Shown here: piece by piece, positions 1 through 6,607 of the stretch
Layout: every line of letters starts with the position of its first letter
Position numbering within the stretch: the stretch's first letter is position 1
IMG/VR virus record: IMGVR_UViG_3300028800_000120
Location: 1-52,698 of that record
Strand: one strand, 5' to 3'
DNA from: a virus
DNA length: 52,698 nucleotides
Position numbers and translations under genes: made by a program
Notes under the pieces: generated by a model
Databases searched by the model: none
Told to the model about the DNA's origin: nothing
Seen by the model: the letters and a program-made list of their open reading frames with translations, nothing else

Positions 1-875
1 CGAACTCCGGGTTTAACGCGCCGGGCTTTTCCGTCTGCTCCGATGACCCACTCCATGCGCTCACGTTCCCGTGGCTGTCCGGAGGCCCCCACTTGTTCGC
101 TCGCGCTGTAGGGTAAAGGGCCAGCTTGCGGATCGCCACCAGCCCCGCACTGTTCCCCGCCTCGTTGTGGCCGTTCTTCGCTGGCGCTAGACTGGTCGGC
201 GTGGGCCATACCATCCTGCCGAGCAGCCCGTTCACTGGCACGTTCTGGCAGGGTGATCCGTCCTTGTGATCGCGCGTCGTCGGTGTCGGCCCGGCCGACG
301 CCGCTTGCTTCAAGGCCAGACCGCCCATGCGCCCCGGCGGCACCTTCGCCCCCGTGCTGTCGTTCGCTCTGGCTGTTGGCCACAATCCAGAATCTGTCTC
401 GCAGGTGGTCCGCACCCGCGCTCGCGGCTTCCATAGGGATTGCCCCCACGGCGTAACCCACGGCTTCCAGATCACTTCGCACAATTCTGAGCCATGCACC
501 CGCTGACGCAACCTGCTCTCCAAAGAAGATTGAAGGGCGTCGCTCGGTGATAAGTCCGAACAGGCTGGGCCAGAGGTGGCGGTCGTCGGCAAACCCTTTT
601 TGCGACCCTGCGAGGCTGAACGGCTGGCAAGGGCAACTACCTGTCCAAACAGGTCTGTCGTCGGCCCATCCTGCGAGGCGCAAGGCGAGGGACCATCCAC
701 CGATGCCTGCGAAGAAGTGGCACTGATCGAAGCCGCGGAGATCGTCTCCGGCAACATCTTTGATGCTTCGTTCATCGACTTCGCCATCTGCGATCAAACC
801 TTCTTTGATAAGTTCGCGGAGCCAGGCGGCCGCGAAAGGGTCAAATTCGTTGTAGTAAGCCGCCACACCGCTCAC
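1..875 (-). CDS. DNA (cytosine-5) methyltransferase, partial at window edge
   Basis: Transfers a methyl group from SAM to C5 of cytosine; in phages this commonly protects DNA from host restriction. Translating the minus strand from GTG at 875 gives 291 open codons running off the left edge. Seen: SAM-binding motif FAGIGGWSLAL (about residues 63-73), the catalytic loop PCQPFS, GEQVAS in place of the usual ENV motif, and RDRFWIVA as the motif VIII equivalent. The start overlaps the stop of the upstream gene as GTGA. The target-recognition domain and C-terminus lie outside the window. A second strand-specific partner is not seen. The family call is firm; specificity cannot be read. Confidence 0.93.
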   Translation of the reverse strand, partial: MSGVAAYYNEFDPFAAAWLRELIKEGLIADGEVDERSIKDVAGDDLRGFDQCHFFAGIGGWSLALRLAGWADDRPVWTGSCPCQPFSLAGSQKGFADDRHLWPSLFGLITERRPSIFFGEQVASAGAWLRIVRSDLEAVGYAVGAIPMEAASAGADHLRDRFWIVANSQSERQHGGEGAAGAHGRSGLEASGVGRADTDDARSQGRITLPERASERAARQDGMAHADQSSASEERPQRGGEQCGAGGDPQAGPLPYSASEQVGASGQPRERERMEWVIGADGKARRVKPGV

Positions 876-1072
876 CCCTGTCCTGTGACGCTGCAGCCGG
901 GGAGGTGGATGCTCTCGCCGTCGTTGTAGGCGCGAAGCACGGCTTCAATGGCCAGCACCTCGTCGTCGCCTTGGCCGTGATCGCTGGGACCGAAGTAGCC
1001 TGCCTCGATTAGGCCTCGGCGCGCAGATTCCAGCCCTGCAATTATTTCCGGCCTTGTAAGTTCTTTCGCCAT
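872..1072 (-). CDS. small hypothetical phage protein (66 aa)
   Basis: Begins MAKELTRPEIIAGLESARR and is mostly helical and acidic in the middle. ATG at 1072 is chosen over a TTG six bases earlier because AGGAG lies 9 bases upstream of the ATG. The stop overlaps the methyltransferase start (GTGA), so the two are probably translationally coupled. No family recognised. Confidence 0.75.
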   Translation of the reverse strand: MAKELTRPEIIAGLESARRGLIEAGYFGPSDHGQGDDEVLAIEAVLRAYNDGESIHLPGCSVTGQG

Positions 1073-1084
1073 GGTCAAACGCTC

Positions 1085-1234
1085 CTATTTCGGATCAAGC
1101 CTACGCGCGTGCATGACCAGATCGGCCAGAGCCTTCTCAAGCTGCTTAGTGCGATCCACCCCGGCACCGATAGGTGCATCCGGCTCTTTCAGTATCCGGG
1201 TGAGCCACCAATCCTTGCTGCGTAAAAACTTCAT
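1085..1234 (-). CDS. small hypothetical protein (49 aa)
   Basis: Starts MKFLRSKDWWLTRILKEP; basic N-terminus, then a helical segment with an EKALADLVMHARR pattern like the short phage coiled-coil proteins in this operon. ATG at 1234 has GGAG about 8 bases upstream. A longer in-frame reading to 1288 has no such site. Function unknown. Confidence 0.6.
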   Translation of the reverse strand: MKFLRSKDWWLTRILKEPDAPIGAGVDRTKQLEKALADLVMHARRLDPK

Positions 1235-1247
1235 CGGAGGCTCCGTT

Positions 1248-1523
1248 TCAGACAGGTTCGTAAGTGACAGAAAAGACTTCTGGCTCACACGGGTATAATT
1301 CGCCCTTCACGCCGCGAATAATCCAATGCCCGACAGGGACGTTTAGCCACTGATCTTCGAGAGGATTGAACACCACGACATTTTCCTTGTCGTTTGGCCC
1401 GCGCTCATCAACGGCATCGGCACGGTTCCAGTTTCGACCGCAGAATGTCTCAAGGCATTTGTAATCGCCGCCCTCCCACAGGATGGCTTCAACCACGACC
1501 GGTTTTTTGCGAAACTTCGGCAT
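1248..1523 (-). CDS. conserved small phage protein, MPKFRKKPVVVEA type (91 aa)
   Basis: The N-terminus MPKFRKKPVVVEAILWEG and the C-terminal stretch GHWIIRGVKGELYPCEP are typical of a small protein widespread in tailed phages and prophages, of unknown function. ATG at 1523 is preferred over the longer start at 1568 because the conserved sequence begins there. It lies two bases after the stop of the upstream gene. Recognition rests on recalled sequence style, not on a search. Confidence 0.8.
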   Translation of the reverse strand: MPKFRKKPVVVEAILWEGGDYKCLETFCGRNWNRADAVDERGPNDKENVVVFNPLEDQWLNVPVGHWIIRGVKGELYPCEPEVFSVTYEPV

Positions 1524-1525
1524 GT

Positions 1526-1717
1526 CTATTCCATTCTTTCGAGGGCTTGAGGTGTGATGTATTGCCATTTTCCGCGATGCGGCAGGAGCGTTCTAAATCT
1601 CGCCAGTGCTGAGAGCATATCGCCGCGTCCCTCAACAGCAGAGCGCCAGGCTTGCCCAATGGTGTGCGCTTCGACGCGGCGCTCTCTCAATTGACCGCAC
1701 TGAATTTCAAATAACAT
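1526..1717 (-). CDS. small hypothetical protein (63 aa)
   Basis: Begins MLFEIQCGQLRERRVEAHT; contains two tryptophans and reads QYITPQALERME at the end. It fits the early operon with only two bases to the next gene. No recognisable family; the ribosome site is weak, so the call rests on frame and packing. Confidence 0.6.
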   Translation of the reverse strand: MLFEIQCGQLRERRVEAHTIGQAWRSAVEGRGDMLSALARFRTLLPHRGKWQYITPQALERME

Positions 1718-1728
1718 CAGCCGCTCGC

Positions 1729-1995
1729 TTATTTTGTGGCGCGGGCAATGATCCCGCCGCCAGGGGTTTCGAGATATTGCTGCCCGGTCTTGGCGTCCGT
1801 CAGGACTTTCATGCCGCAGCGATCCCAGGTGCTACGGTCGCAATCGTCTGTCGGGTGAACCCAGCCGGTACCAGAAATGAGATAGGCGAGCACCATGCTA
1901 GCCACGACCACCACCCAGGCGGCCGTCATGACACCGATGGCGATGTGATAACCGACACCTTGCCAGTGCTTCTTTTCTTCCCTTGTCATGCTCAT
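1729..1995 (-). CDS. single-pass membrane protein (88 aa)
   Basis: A charged N-terminus (MSMTREEKKHW) precedes one hydrophobic helix at about residues 14-41 (IAIGVMTAAWVVVVASMVLA). The following soluble part has two cysteines (DDC, RCG) and ends near GQQYLETPGGGIIARATK. ATG at 1995 has GAGGAG 9-10 bases upstream. The C-terminal part with KTGQQYLETPGGG resembles small phage proteins of unknown role. Probably inner-membrane; function unknown. Confidence 0.75.
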   Translation of the reverse strand: MSMTREEKKHWQGVGYHIAIGVMTAAWVVVVASMVLAYLISGTGWVHPTDDCDRSTWDRCGMKVLTDAKTGQQYLETPGGGIIARATK

Positions 1996-2008
1996 GGGCA
2001 AACGCTCC

Positions 2009-2209
2009 TCAGTTGTGGTCTTTGACTTCGCGGTGGTACTGCAAAGCGAGATTGATGCGTCCCATCCGGTCCATCATGTCTTCCGAGTGTTGGGTGGTGA
2101 GGATGCTGTGCGCAGCGAAGGGTGGCGCCCAAGCCGCATAGCACTCAAGCACCCAAGCCTTTGCATCGGCCAGGGCTGTCTCCAGTTGCTTCTCTCGTTC
2201 AGTCTTCAC
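2009..2209 (-). CDS. small helical hypothetical protein (66 aa)
   Basis: MKTEREKQLETALADAKAWV is a strongly helical N-terminus; the rest is also alpha-helical. GTG at 2209 is chosen because GGAGGG lies just upstream; a TTG three bases earlier is the alternative. The KQLETALADAK pattern echoes the protein at 1085-1234. No function assigned. Confidence 0.7.
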   Translation of the reverse strand: MKTEREKQLETALADAKAWVLECYAAWAPPFAAHSILTTQHSEDMMDRMGRINLALQYHREVKDHN

Positions 2210-2220
2210 CAAGCCCTCCC

Positions 2221-2478
2221 TTACTGCGCCAACATGGCGTCAATTTCCGCGATGCGGTCACGGATACGACCATCTGCAATCGCCCCATGACCGAAAGAAT
2301 TGTTGAGATGATTGCGCTCGCTCTCCAGCCTGGAGCGGCGACCGTGGATCGCGTCATCGTGCGCGGTTAGCTTTCGCTCGCTGACGAACTCAGCCCGGCA
2401 ATATCCGCATGTGAATACCGGCGCCATGCCCTCAATCGCGGTGCGCACCAATTCGTCGTCATCGTTAGGATTTGCCAT
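2221..2478 (-). CDS. small protein with a C2H2 zinc finger (85 aa)
   Basis: Contains C24-x2-C27-x12-H40-x4-H45 (TCGYCRAEFVSERKLTAH then DDAIH), with the hydrophobic spacing of a classical C2H2 zinc finger. The C-terminal half (RLESERNHLNNSF ... RIAEIDAMLAQ) is helical and could dimerise. Likely binds zinc and perhaps nucleic acid or protein. It sits in the middle of the early operon. The motif is visible; the DNA-binding role is inferred. Confidence 0.78.
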   Translation of the reverse strand: MANPNDDDELVRTAIEGMAPVFTCGYCRAEFVSERKLTAHDDAIHGRRSRLESERNHLNNSFGHGAIADGRIRDRIAEIDAMLAQ

Positions 2479-2498
2479 CTGGAAAATTCCCTCCCTTG

Positions 2499-2867
2499 CT
2501 AAGACGCTTTGGCGATACGAAGGGTCTCCGCGTCGCCTGCCGCCTTCTCTCGATCCATCCTGTCAATTTCTGCCACGATCAGCGCGCCGGCCTTGACCAG
2601 CATCCGGCGTTTGCTGCCCGGCTTGAACCAGGCGGCGCCCCACGGCCAGAGGTAAGCGATGATGCTCACGGTGCCGCGTTCGATACCTTGGTCCAGCCTC
2701 TTTTTGTGGAAATCCACTTCGGTGCGGTGGAGTGTCGCCGCATAGGCGTAGGTGGCGGCGGCCAAAGCGATCTCGCCTGTGCCGTGGTTATCATCGTGTG
2801 CTGCAGTCCACTTCTCCTTTTCGATCTGGCGGATGCGCTCGGCAGCAATGTCGTCAATCGCAGACAT
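2499..2867 (-). CDS. conserved phage protein with HDD and PWGAAWFKP motifs (122 aa)
   Basis: The sequence AAERIRQIEKEKWTAAHDDN, an alanine-rich helix, then WPWGAAWFKPGSKRRM and LVKAGALIVAEIDRMDR match in style a protein common in tailed phages, of unknown biochemical role. ATG at 2867 is chosen because AAGGAGGG precedes it by 4 bases; the longer reading starts at a TTG inside that ribosome site. Probably soluble. Confidence 0.8.
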   Translation of the reverse strand: MSAIDDIAAERIRQIEKEKWTAAHDDNHGTGEIALAAATYAYAATLHRTEVDFHKKRLDQGIERGTVSIIAYLWPWGAAWFKPGSKRRMLVKAGALIVAEIDRMDREKAAGDAETLRIAKAS

Positions 2868-2878
2868 ATTTCCCTCCT

Positions 2879-3166
2879 TCAATTTCTCGATCGCAATGCG
2901 ATACGAAGTGAAATGCTATATCTATCCGCTACAGTAATAACTGCCTGGAGCATCGCGCGCTGGAGAATGGAAAGATTTTCCCACCGCGGCCCATCAACAC
3001 CAATGATCTCAAGTGCTGCCATATATTCATAGCGGTATAGCTGGGTTGCTGCAGCTTCTTCGACCCTGGCGCGCTCTGCCGAAAATGTATCCCGTGCCTT
3101 AGCCGGAAGGCTTTGCTTCTTAAGCACAATCTCCGCTATTGGCGCGTGGGCGATGTTTTGGCTCAT
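2879..3166 (-). CDS. hypothetical protein (95 aa)
   Basis: Begins MSQNIAHAPIAEIVLKKQ and is largely helical (KARDTFSAERARVEEAAATQ). The ATG at 3166 overlaps the stop of the upstream gene as ATGA, which decides the start against a longer reading from 3205. No family recognised. Confidence 0.7.
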   Translation of the reverse strand: MSQNIAHAPIAEIVLKKQSLPAKARDTFSAERARVEEAAATQLYRYEYMAALEIIGVDGPRWENLSILQRAMLQAVITVADRYSISLRIALRSRN

Positions 3167-3363
3167 CCCGGATGATCCCCGTCGCACTTGGCCGTCGCAA
3201 GCCATTCGCCAGCGACAAGCGCCTCGGTGATAGCGAGCGCCATTCCCTGCGCGACCCCCTCGTTTCCAACGCGCGGTGTGAGAATTTCCTGGATAATATC
3301 CTTAACTGGATGCACGCTCGCAATGGCCAGCGCGTTGACGCCTTTGTAATACGATTTTGGCAT
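3163..3363 (-). CDS. hypothetical protein (66 aa)
   Basis: Begins MPKSYYKGVNALAIASVHP. The middle is hydrophobic/helical (GVAQGMALAITEALVAGEWL) but not a clear membrane span. The stop overlaps the next start (ATGA); one base separates it from the gene upstream. Function unknown. Confidence 0.7.
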   Translation of the reverse strand: MPKSYYKGVNALAIASVHPVKDIIQEILTPRVGNEGVAQGMALAITEALVAGEWLATAKCDGDHPG

Positions 3364-3364
3364 C

Positions 3365-3565
3365 TCAGACCTTCACCTTCTCAAGACTGTACAGGCTGGA
3401 AAACTGCATGATGGCGATGTCGGCTGCGGCTTCGCTGTCGAATTCTACCGCCTCAGCGCGCACGCCGCGCATTTCGTACTGCGGCCGCCGGCCAGACGCT
3501 TCCTTTCGGCAGACATACTGCTTGATGCCTGGATGCGTCTGCGGGGTCTCGATTATGAAGGCCAT
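3365..3565 (-). CDS. hypothetical protein (66 aa)
   Basis: Begins MAFIIETPQTHPGIKQYVCR; short beta-rich N-terminus, then EAAADIAIMQFSSLYSLEKV. The start codon shares one base with the stop of the upstream gene (TGATG), a coupling arrangement used repeatedly here. No family recognised. Confidence 0.7.
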   Translation of the reverse strand: MAFIIETPQTHPGIKQYVCRKEASGRRPQYEMRGVRAEAVEFDSEAAADIAIMQFSSLYSLEKVKV

Positions 3566-3801
3566 CAGTACATTTCAACTTCAGGCGGTTTGTCCCAGCC
3601 CAAAAGCTTGCGGGCTATTGTCCCGAGGCGCGACCAGTTCGCCGCTGCATCCCGGCAAGCTTGCGGATGCTCTGACTGATCCGCCTGAAAGCGCCGGTTA
3701 CAGGCATCGGTGCCGAAAGCCTTTTCGAGCTCAGCCATCCAATCCTGATCGGCCGTGACCCATGCCTCATAGGCGGCTTGCGCCTCTGGCGTCCTGGTCA
3801 T
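3565..3801 (-). CDS. hypothetical protein (78 aa)
   Basis: Begins MTRTPEAQAAYEAWVTADQD and is mainly helical, with two Cys (DACNRR, AQCRD region). It overlaps both neighbours by a few bases. No recognisable domain. Confidence 0.7.
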   Translation of the reverse strand: MTRTPEAQAAYEAWVTADQDWMAELEKAFGTDACNRRFQADQSEHPQACRDAAANWSRLGTIARKLLGWDKPPEVEMY

Positions 3802-4127
3802 GATCCCTTTGCCTTTCTGAGCGCAAGCTTGAGCGCCCTGATAGCTGCGTGGAGGTCTGGGTCCTGGTCTTTCTTGATCGAAAGCGCCACATGCTGGAGC
3901 TGATCGAGCGCCAGATTACCGGCAGAGACAAGATCGGGCTGGGTATTGTAGCGCCGCACGAAACGCCGCACCGCGCGCTGGGCGCCGCCATCCTGGCAGC
4001 GGCCGAAATTGACCGTGGCGGTTTCGGTGGTTTCCCGCGGCAGCATTGCCACAGCATAGTCCTGGCCGATATGCAGCTCCAGATCCTCAAACCGTGGATC
4101 ACGGCGCTTCCGCTCTGGCAATGTCAT
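3798..4127 (-). CDS. hypothetical protein (109 aa)
   Basis: Begins MTLPERKRRDPRFEDLELHI. The C-terminal half is a long helix with LDQLQHVALSIKK and AIRALKLALRKAKGS. ATG at 4127 overlaps the upstream stop as ATGA. The same frame stays open to 4631, but that extension is antiparallel shadow of two other genes and is rejected. Confidence 0.75.
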   Translation of the reverse strand: MTLPERKRRDPRFEDLELHIGQDYAVAMLPRETTETATVNFGRCQDGGAQRAVRRFVRRYNTQPDLVSAGNLALDQLQHVALSIKKDQDPDLHAAIRALKLALRKAKGS

Positions 4128-4381
4128 GACGCTTTTTTCTCCGGTTTCGGCGTCGAGTTGGCGCAGGCGCGCGCGGCTTCCATCGTCATGAAAGCCCGCC
4201 CGGTGTCTCCGACCGCGTAAAGCAGACCAAAGCGGGAGCCGGCTGTCCGGATGTCGTGGCCGTTGACGGTGCAGACCACCGCGCGCCGCCGGTAAGCGTC
4301 CATCGCCCGATTGTATTCCTCGGGGGTGAGGGACTCGGCGGCCGCAAGCCGCCCTTCTGGCGTGCCCATGTCGTAGTTCAT
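4124..4381 (-). CDS. hypothetical protein (85 aa)
   Basis: Begins MNYDMGTPEGRLAAAESLTP, then RAMDAYRRRAVVCTVNGHDI and RFGLLYAVGDTGRAFMT, which could form a small alpha/beta fold. It overlaps both neighbours by 4 bases in the ATGA style. Function unknown. Confidence 0.72.
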   Translation of the reverse strand: MNYDMGTPEGRLAAAESLTPEEYNRAMDAYRRRAVVCTVNGHDIRTAGSRFGLLYAVGDTGRAFMTMEAARACANSTPKPEKKAS

Positions 4382-4674
4382 ACCGTTGCCTCCGGTTGAT
4401 ATCTGATAGCCGCGTGAATCCGGCCGGCCAGTGTGCCGGGCCCTTTCGGCGCTGGCGCCTCAAGCTTGGCCGCGTGCTGGCCTTCCGCATCGCGGCGCCC
4501 GGCCATGATGTCGAGCATGATCCAGAGAACGCGCTCGGCCATTTCGTCCTGGAGCTTGAGTTGCACCGTTTGGACCAGGTGCGCCTCGCTGTGCCGCTGT
4601 TCGTGGCGTAGCTCGCGCTGCAGCTGTGCAAAGGCGGTCAGCAGCATCAGTCCGTTTTCAGGTTGCGTGCTCAT
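4378..4674 (-). CDS. helical hypothetical protein (98 aa)
   Basis: Begins MSTQPENGLMLLTAFAQLQR. A long amphipathic helix (RHEQRHSEAHLVQTVQLKLQ) suggests a coiled coil. ATG at 4674 is set by the ATGA overlap with the upstream gene; the longer reading to 4719 is rejected. No family recognised. Confidence 0.7.
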   Translation of the reverse strand: MSTQPENGLMLLTAFAQLQRELRHEQRHSEAHLVQTVQLKLQDEMAERVLWIMLDIMAGRRDAEGQHAAKLEAPAPKGPGTLAGRIHAAIRYQPEATV

Positions 4675-4859
4675 GGCTGTTTCTCCAGCGTGTCGAGTTT
4701 TGTGATCGCCCGTTCCCACTGCTTGACGCTTTCGGCGTGCCCGAGATTGGCTGAAACCGCCCGATGCCAGTTGGCCTGCCGCTTGAGTGCGGCGAGCGTT
4801 TCTTCCAGCCCGTTAAGGCCCAGGATGCGGCGCAGCTGTTGTTCGTCGCTGGTGTTCAC
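4671..4859 (-). CDS. small helical hypothetical protein (62 aa)
   Basis: Begins with GTG (MNTSDEQQLRRILGLNGLEE) and is helical throughout, ending AITKLDTLEKQP. The GTG overlaps the stop of a 25-residue membrane peptide upstream (GTGA), which supports both calls. Function unknown. Confidence 0.7.
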   Translation of the reverse strand: MNTSDEQQLRRILGLNGLEETLAALKRQANWHRAVSANLGHAESVKQWERAITKLDTLEKQP

Positions 4860-4933
4860 AGTCGCACCCCGTAAAAAATGATGAGATAAGCAGCTAGACC
4901 GATGACGGCGAGTGTGATCCTGCCGAAGGTCAT
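4856..4933 (-). CDS. 25-aa single-span membrane peptide
   Basis: Reads MTFGRITLAVIGLAAYLIIF then YGVRL. It is one hydrophobic helix with a basic residue at each end, typical of phage membrane micropeptides. It ends in a GTGA overlap with the next gene and follows another micropeptide by 4 bases. Its size is below usual gene-calling limits. Packing and hydrophobicity are the evidence; the role is unknown. Confidence 0.55.
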   Translation of the reverse strand: MTFGRITLAVIGLAAYLIIFYGVRL

Positions 4934-4937
4934 GACT

Positions 4938-5009
4938 CTAAATCCCCCAGATGGCTTGGATGATAAGAAGGGCCAGCATGATGGTGACCCGCGCGGTATG
5001 GTTGGGCAT
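4938..5009 (-). CDS. 23-aa membrane micropeptide
   Basis: Reads MPNHTARVTIMLALLIIQAI then WGI. The hydrophobic segment would just span a membrane. The ATG shares one base with the stop of the upstream gene (TGATG), so it is positioned for coupled translation. Together with the 25-aa peptide below it forms a pair of tandem membrane micropeptides. Confidence 0.5.
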   Translation of the reverse strand: MPNHTARVTIMLALLIIQAIWGI

Positions 5010-5206
5010 CAGTTCGTCTCCCCGGCGGATTCTGCCGCCTCTTCCTTGGTGGGAATGTAGACGCGGACCGTCCCGAGTTTGTGATGGGCCGCCGTGCCGA
5101 AGAAACCGACGAGGGCGGCTTTCTCGCGGATGCGCGCGGCGCGTTCCGCCTGCTGTTCCCGTAACTGGGAAGTCTGGATTTGCGCCCTGCTGAAGCTTCT
5201 GGTCAT
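5009..5206 (-). CDS. first gene of leftward operon, basic hypothetical protein (65 aa)
   Basis: Begins MTRSFSRAQIQTSQLREQQA with a strongly basic, Gln/Arg-rich helix (ERAARIREKAALV), then a small beta-like part (KLGTVRVYIPTKEE) and an acidic tail. AGGAG lies 9 bases before ATG 5206. A longer reading to 5470 lacks a ribosome site and runs over the control region. A nucleic-acid-binding role is possible from charge but not shown. Confidence 0.72.
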   Translation of the reverse strand: MTRSFSRAQIQTSQLREQQAERAARIREKAALVGFFGTAAHHKLGTVRVYIPTKEEAAESAGETN

Positions 5207-5234
5207 TGGCTTTGTCTCCTGTGGTCTCTGCGAA

Positions 5235-5281
5235 AGACCGTCTGTATGACGATATAAAGCCACTAAACAGCCTGACGGTCT
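5235..5281. repeat. inverted repeat AGACCGTC / GACGGTCT
   Basis: A perfect 8-base arm at 5235-5242 pairs with 5274-5281, with a 31-base spacer containing the most AT-rich stretch of the region (GATATAAAG). The spacing suggests two half-sites for a looping or cooperative repressor rather than a hairpin. It lies 30-75 bases upstream of the first leftward gene. Confidence 0.45.
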
Positions 5282-5470
5282 AGCAAAATGTTCTTCCAGC
5301 AGAACGGCAAGAGACCGGGCAGGTAAGGGTTGCGCAGATCGCAGGGCGCCAGCAGTTGAGACCATTGCCGCCGGTTGTGGATCGGGCTTAGGCTCTTTCC
5401 CGGAGCGCGCGGCTTGGGTGAGCCGGGTTGGGCACCGCGCCGCCCGCAGACCGGCCACCGCCTTTCTCAC

Positions 5471-5498
5471 TTTACACCACCAAAATTCTGCCTAGTAT
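5471..5498 (+). promoter_or_regulatory. predicted sigma70-type promoter of the rightward late block
   Basis: TTTACA at 5471-5476 and TAGTAT at 5493-5498 are separated by 16 bases. They match the sigma70 consensus at 5 of 6 and 4 of 6 positions. They lie just upstream of the first rightward gene (ATG 5527, with AGGGG about 11 bases before it). Confidence 0.45.
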
Positions 5499-5526
5499 CG
5501 TTGGCACTGTGTAGGGGCCTTCCACC

Positions 5527-5688
5527 ATGCCAAAATCCATTCCCGCGCCCACCATGCGCCAGTTTGTCGAGATGGCGGCCGGCCGGAAGCTCGCGCCCTG
5601 GCAGGTGGACGCCCTGGCGCGCCAGCAGCGCGGCCGCCTAAAGCTGGTCGAGGGCGGCAAGCCAGCGGCCGAGGCGCCGGCACCATGA
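5527..5688 (+). CDS. first rightward gene, small hypothetical protein (53 aa)
   Basis: Begins MPKSIPAPTMRQFVEMAAGR and continues KLAPWQVDALARQQRGR, a short helical basic protein. The stop overlaps the next gene as ATGA. It falls below usual length cut-offs but has a promoter, a ribosome site and coupling to the next gene. Confidence 0.65.
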   Translation: MPKSIPAPTMRQFVEMAAGRKLAPWQVDALARQQRGRLKLVEGGKPAAEAPAP

Positions 5689-6101
5689 TCGAAACCGGCC
5701 CCCAGGAATTCCTGGAAAAGCGCCTGAAGTTGGACGGCATCACCGCTCTGCCGACCTTGGTCTCGGCCAACCACATCCCCACGCTGCGCGCCGACGGGCG
5801 CCGCGACGACACGGACGCCATGATGGCGCTGATCGAGGGCCGCCCCTTCAAGACCGTTGACGGATTCTGCGGCATGGCCAAGGACGCATGGCTCACCGAT
5901 GCAACTATTCGGATTGATGGCGCCCTCGTTCTGGACTGGGATAGCAGGCTGATCCTGCGCAATTGCAGGATTTTGGCCCGTCACAAGGATCTCGTTCTGG
6001 TGCTGCGGAAAAGCGGAATTGATAAATTTGTCAATACGTCAGTGGATTTAGCTGAACTTCCGCCTGCAGCGAAACCCATGGTTCTGGAAAATAATCCATG
6101 A
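5685..6101 (+). CDS. hypothetical protein (138 aa)
   Basis: Begins MIETGPQEFLEKRLKLDGIT. The middle has IPTLRADGRRDDTDAMMALI, and the C-terminal half looks beta-rich (LTDATIRIDGALVLDWDSRL, ILARHKDLVLVLRKSG), as in a short beta-helix. No family recognised. It overlaps both neighbours in ATGA style. Confidence 0.72.
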   Translation: MIETGPQEFLEKRLKLDGITALPTLVSANHIPTLRADGRRDDTDAMMALIEGRPFKTVDGFCGMAKDAWLTDATIRIDGALVLDWDSRLILRNCRILARHKDLVLVLRKSGIDKFVNTSVDLAELPPAAKPMVLENNP

Positions 6102-6607
6102 CGTCACTGCACTTAGGTCCGCCGCTGGTTTTCGTAAATGTGGAAAACCGGAAAAAATCGATGGCGCAGCCTGAGTTAGTGGCGCACCGGGAGATCGAGG
6201 AGCTTTTCCCGGCCTGGTTGACCGGCCGCATCATCATGGGAATGTGGATCGACAGCATCACTGGCTGGGATCTCGATTTCGTTGATGGCGCGGTGATGAT
6301 TGCTCCGGCTAGCCCTTTTGTAATCCAATACCTTGTTCCGCTGGAAGATTGGGCCCGCGTGCAAGAGATTTTCGCTGAGGTTTTGGGGCTTTACTACCCC
6401 CTGGAAGAGCTGGAAACTTTCCTGGCTGGGGGTCCGATGCGCACGGTGGCGAACCAGATGTCGTTTCAGCATATCCTCTACCTGGTGAGGCAGCGCGAGC
6501 AGGAAATTTTGACCTACCGCAGCTTCAAGGACGCATTGCGCCATTATTTCGGCTTAGCGACGCAGATTACGGTGACCTGCACATTCAACGCTGAGCCGCG
6601 ACCATGA
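6098..6607 (+). CDS. hypothetical protein (169 aa)
   Basis: ATG at 6098 overlaps the previous stop (ATGA). An internal Met (MAQPELVAHREIEELFPAWL) about 20 residues in is an alternative start. The protein is mixed alpha/beta with an aromatic-rich core (ILYLVRQREQEILTYRSFKD). Codon use is less GC-biased than its neighbours, as if more recently acquired. No function assigned. Confidence 0.7.
   Translation: MTSLHLGPPLVFVNVENRKKSMAQPELVAHREIEELFPAWLTGRIIMGMWIDSITGWDLDFVDGAVMIAPASPFVIQYLVPLEDWARVQEIFAEVLGLYYPLEELETFLAGGPMRTVANQMSFQHILYLVRQREQEILTYRSFKDALRHYFGLATQITVTCTFNAEPRP

Larger units (their letters stand above)
5207..5526. promoter_or_regulatory. divergent control region between leftward and rightward operons
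   Basis: A 320-base gap without a convincing gene. It holds a separated inverted repeat (5235-5281) around an AT-rich GATATAAAG core, a short hairpin with GTTCT/AGAAC arms near 5290-5306, and a plausible rightward promoter (5471-5498). The stretch 5307-5470 is GC-rich and shows nothing else I can name. The leftward promoter is probably near the AT-rich core but no clear -35/-10 pair is visible. Confidence 0.6.

Noticed and set aside
3798-4631. 277-codon leftward open frame
   Set aside because: Only its last 109 codons (from ATG 4127, with an ATGA overlap) look like a protein; the earlier part is Arg/Ser-rich shadow of two genes in another frame.
5207-5470. N-terminal extension of the 65-aa leftward gene to GTG 5470
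   Set aside because: No good ribosome site, composition of non-coding GC-rich DNA, and it would cover the promoter/inverted repeat region; ATG 5206 has AGGAG.
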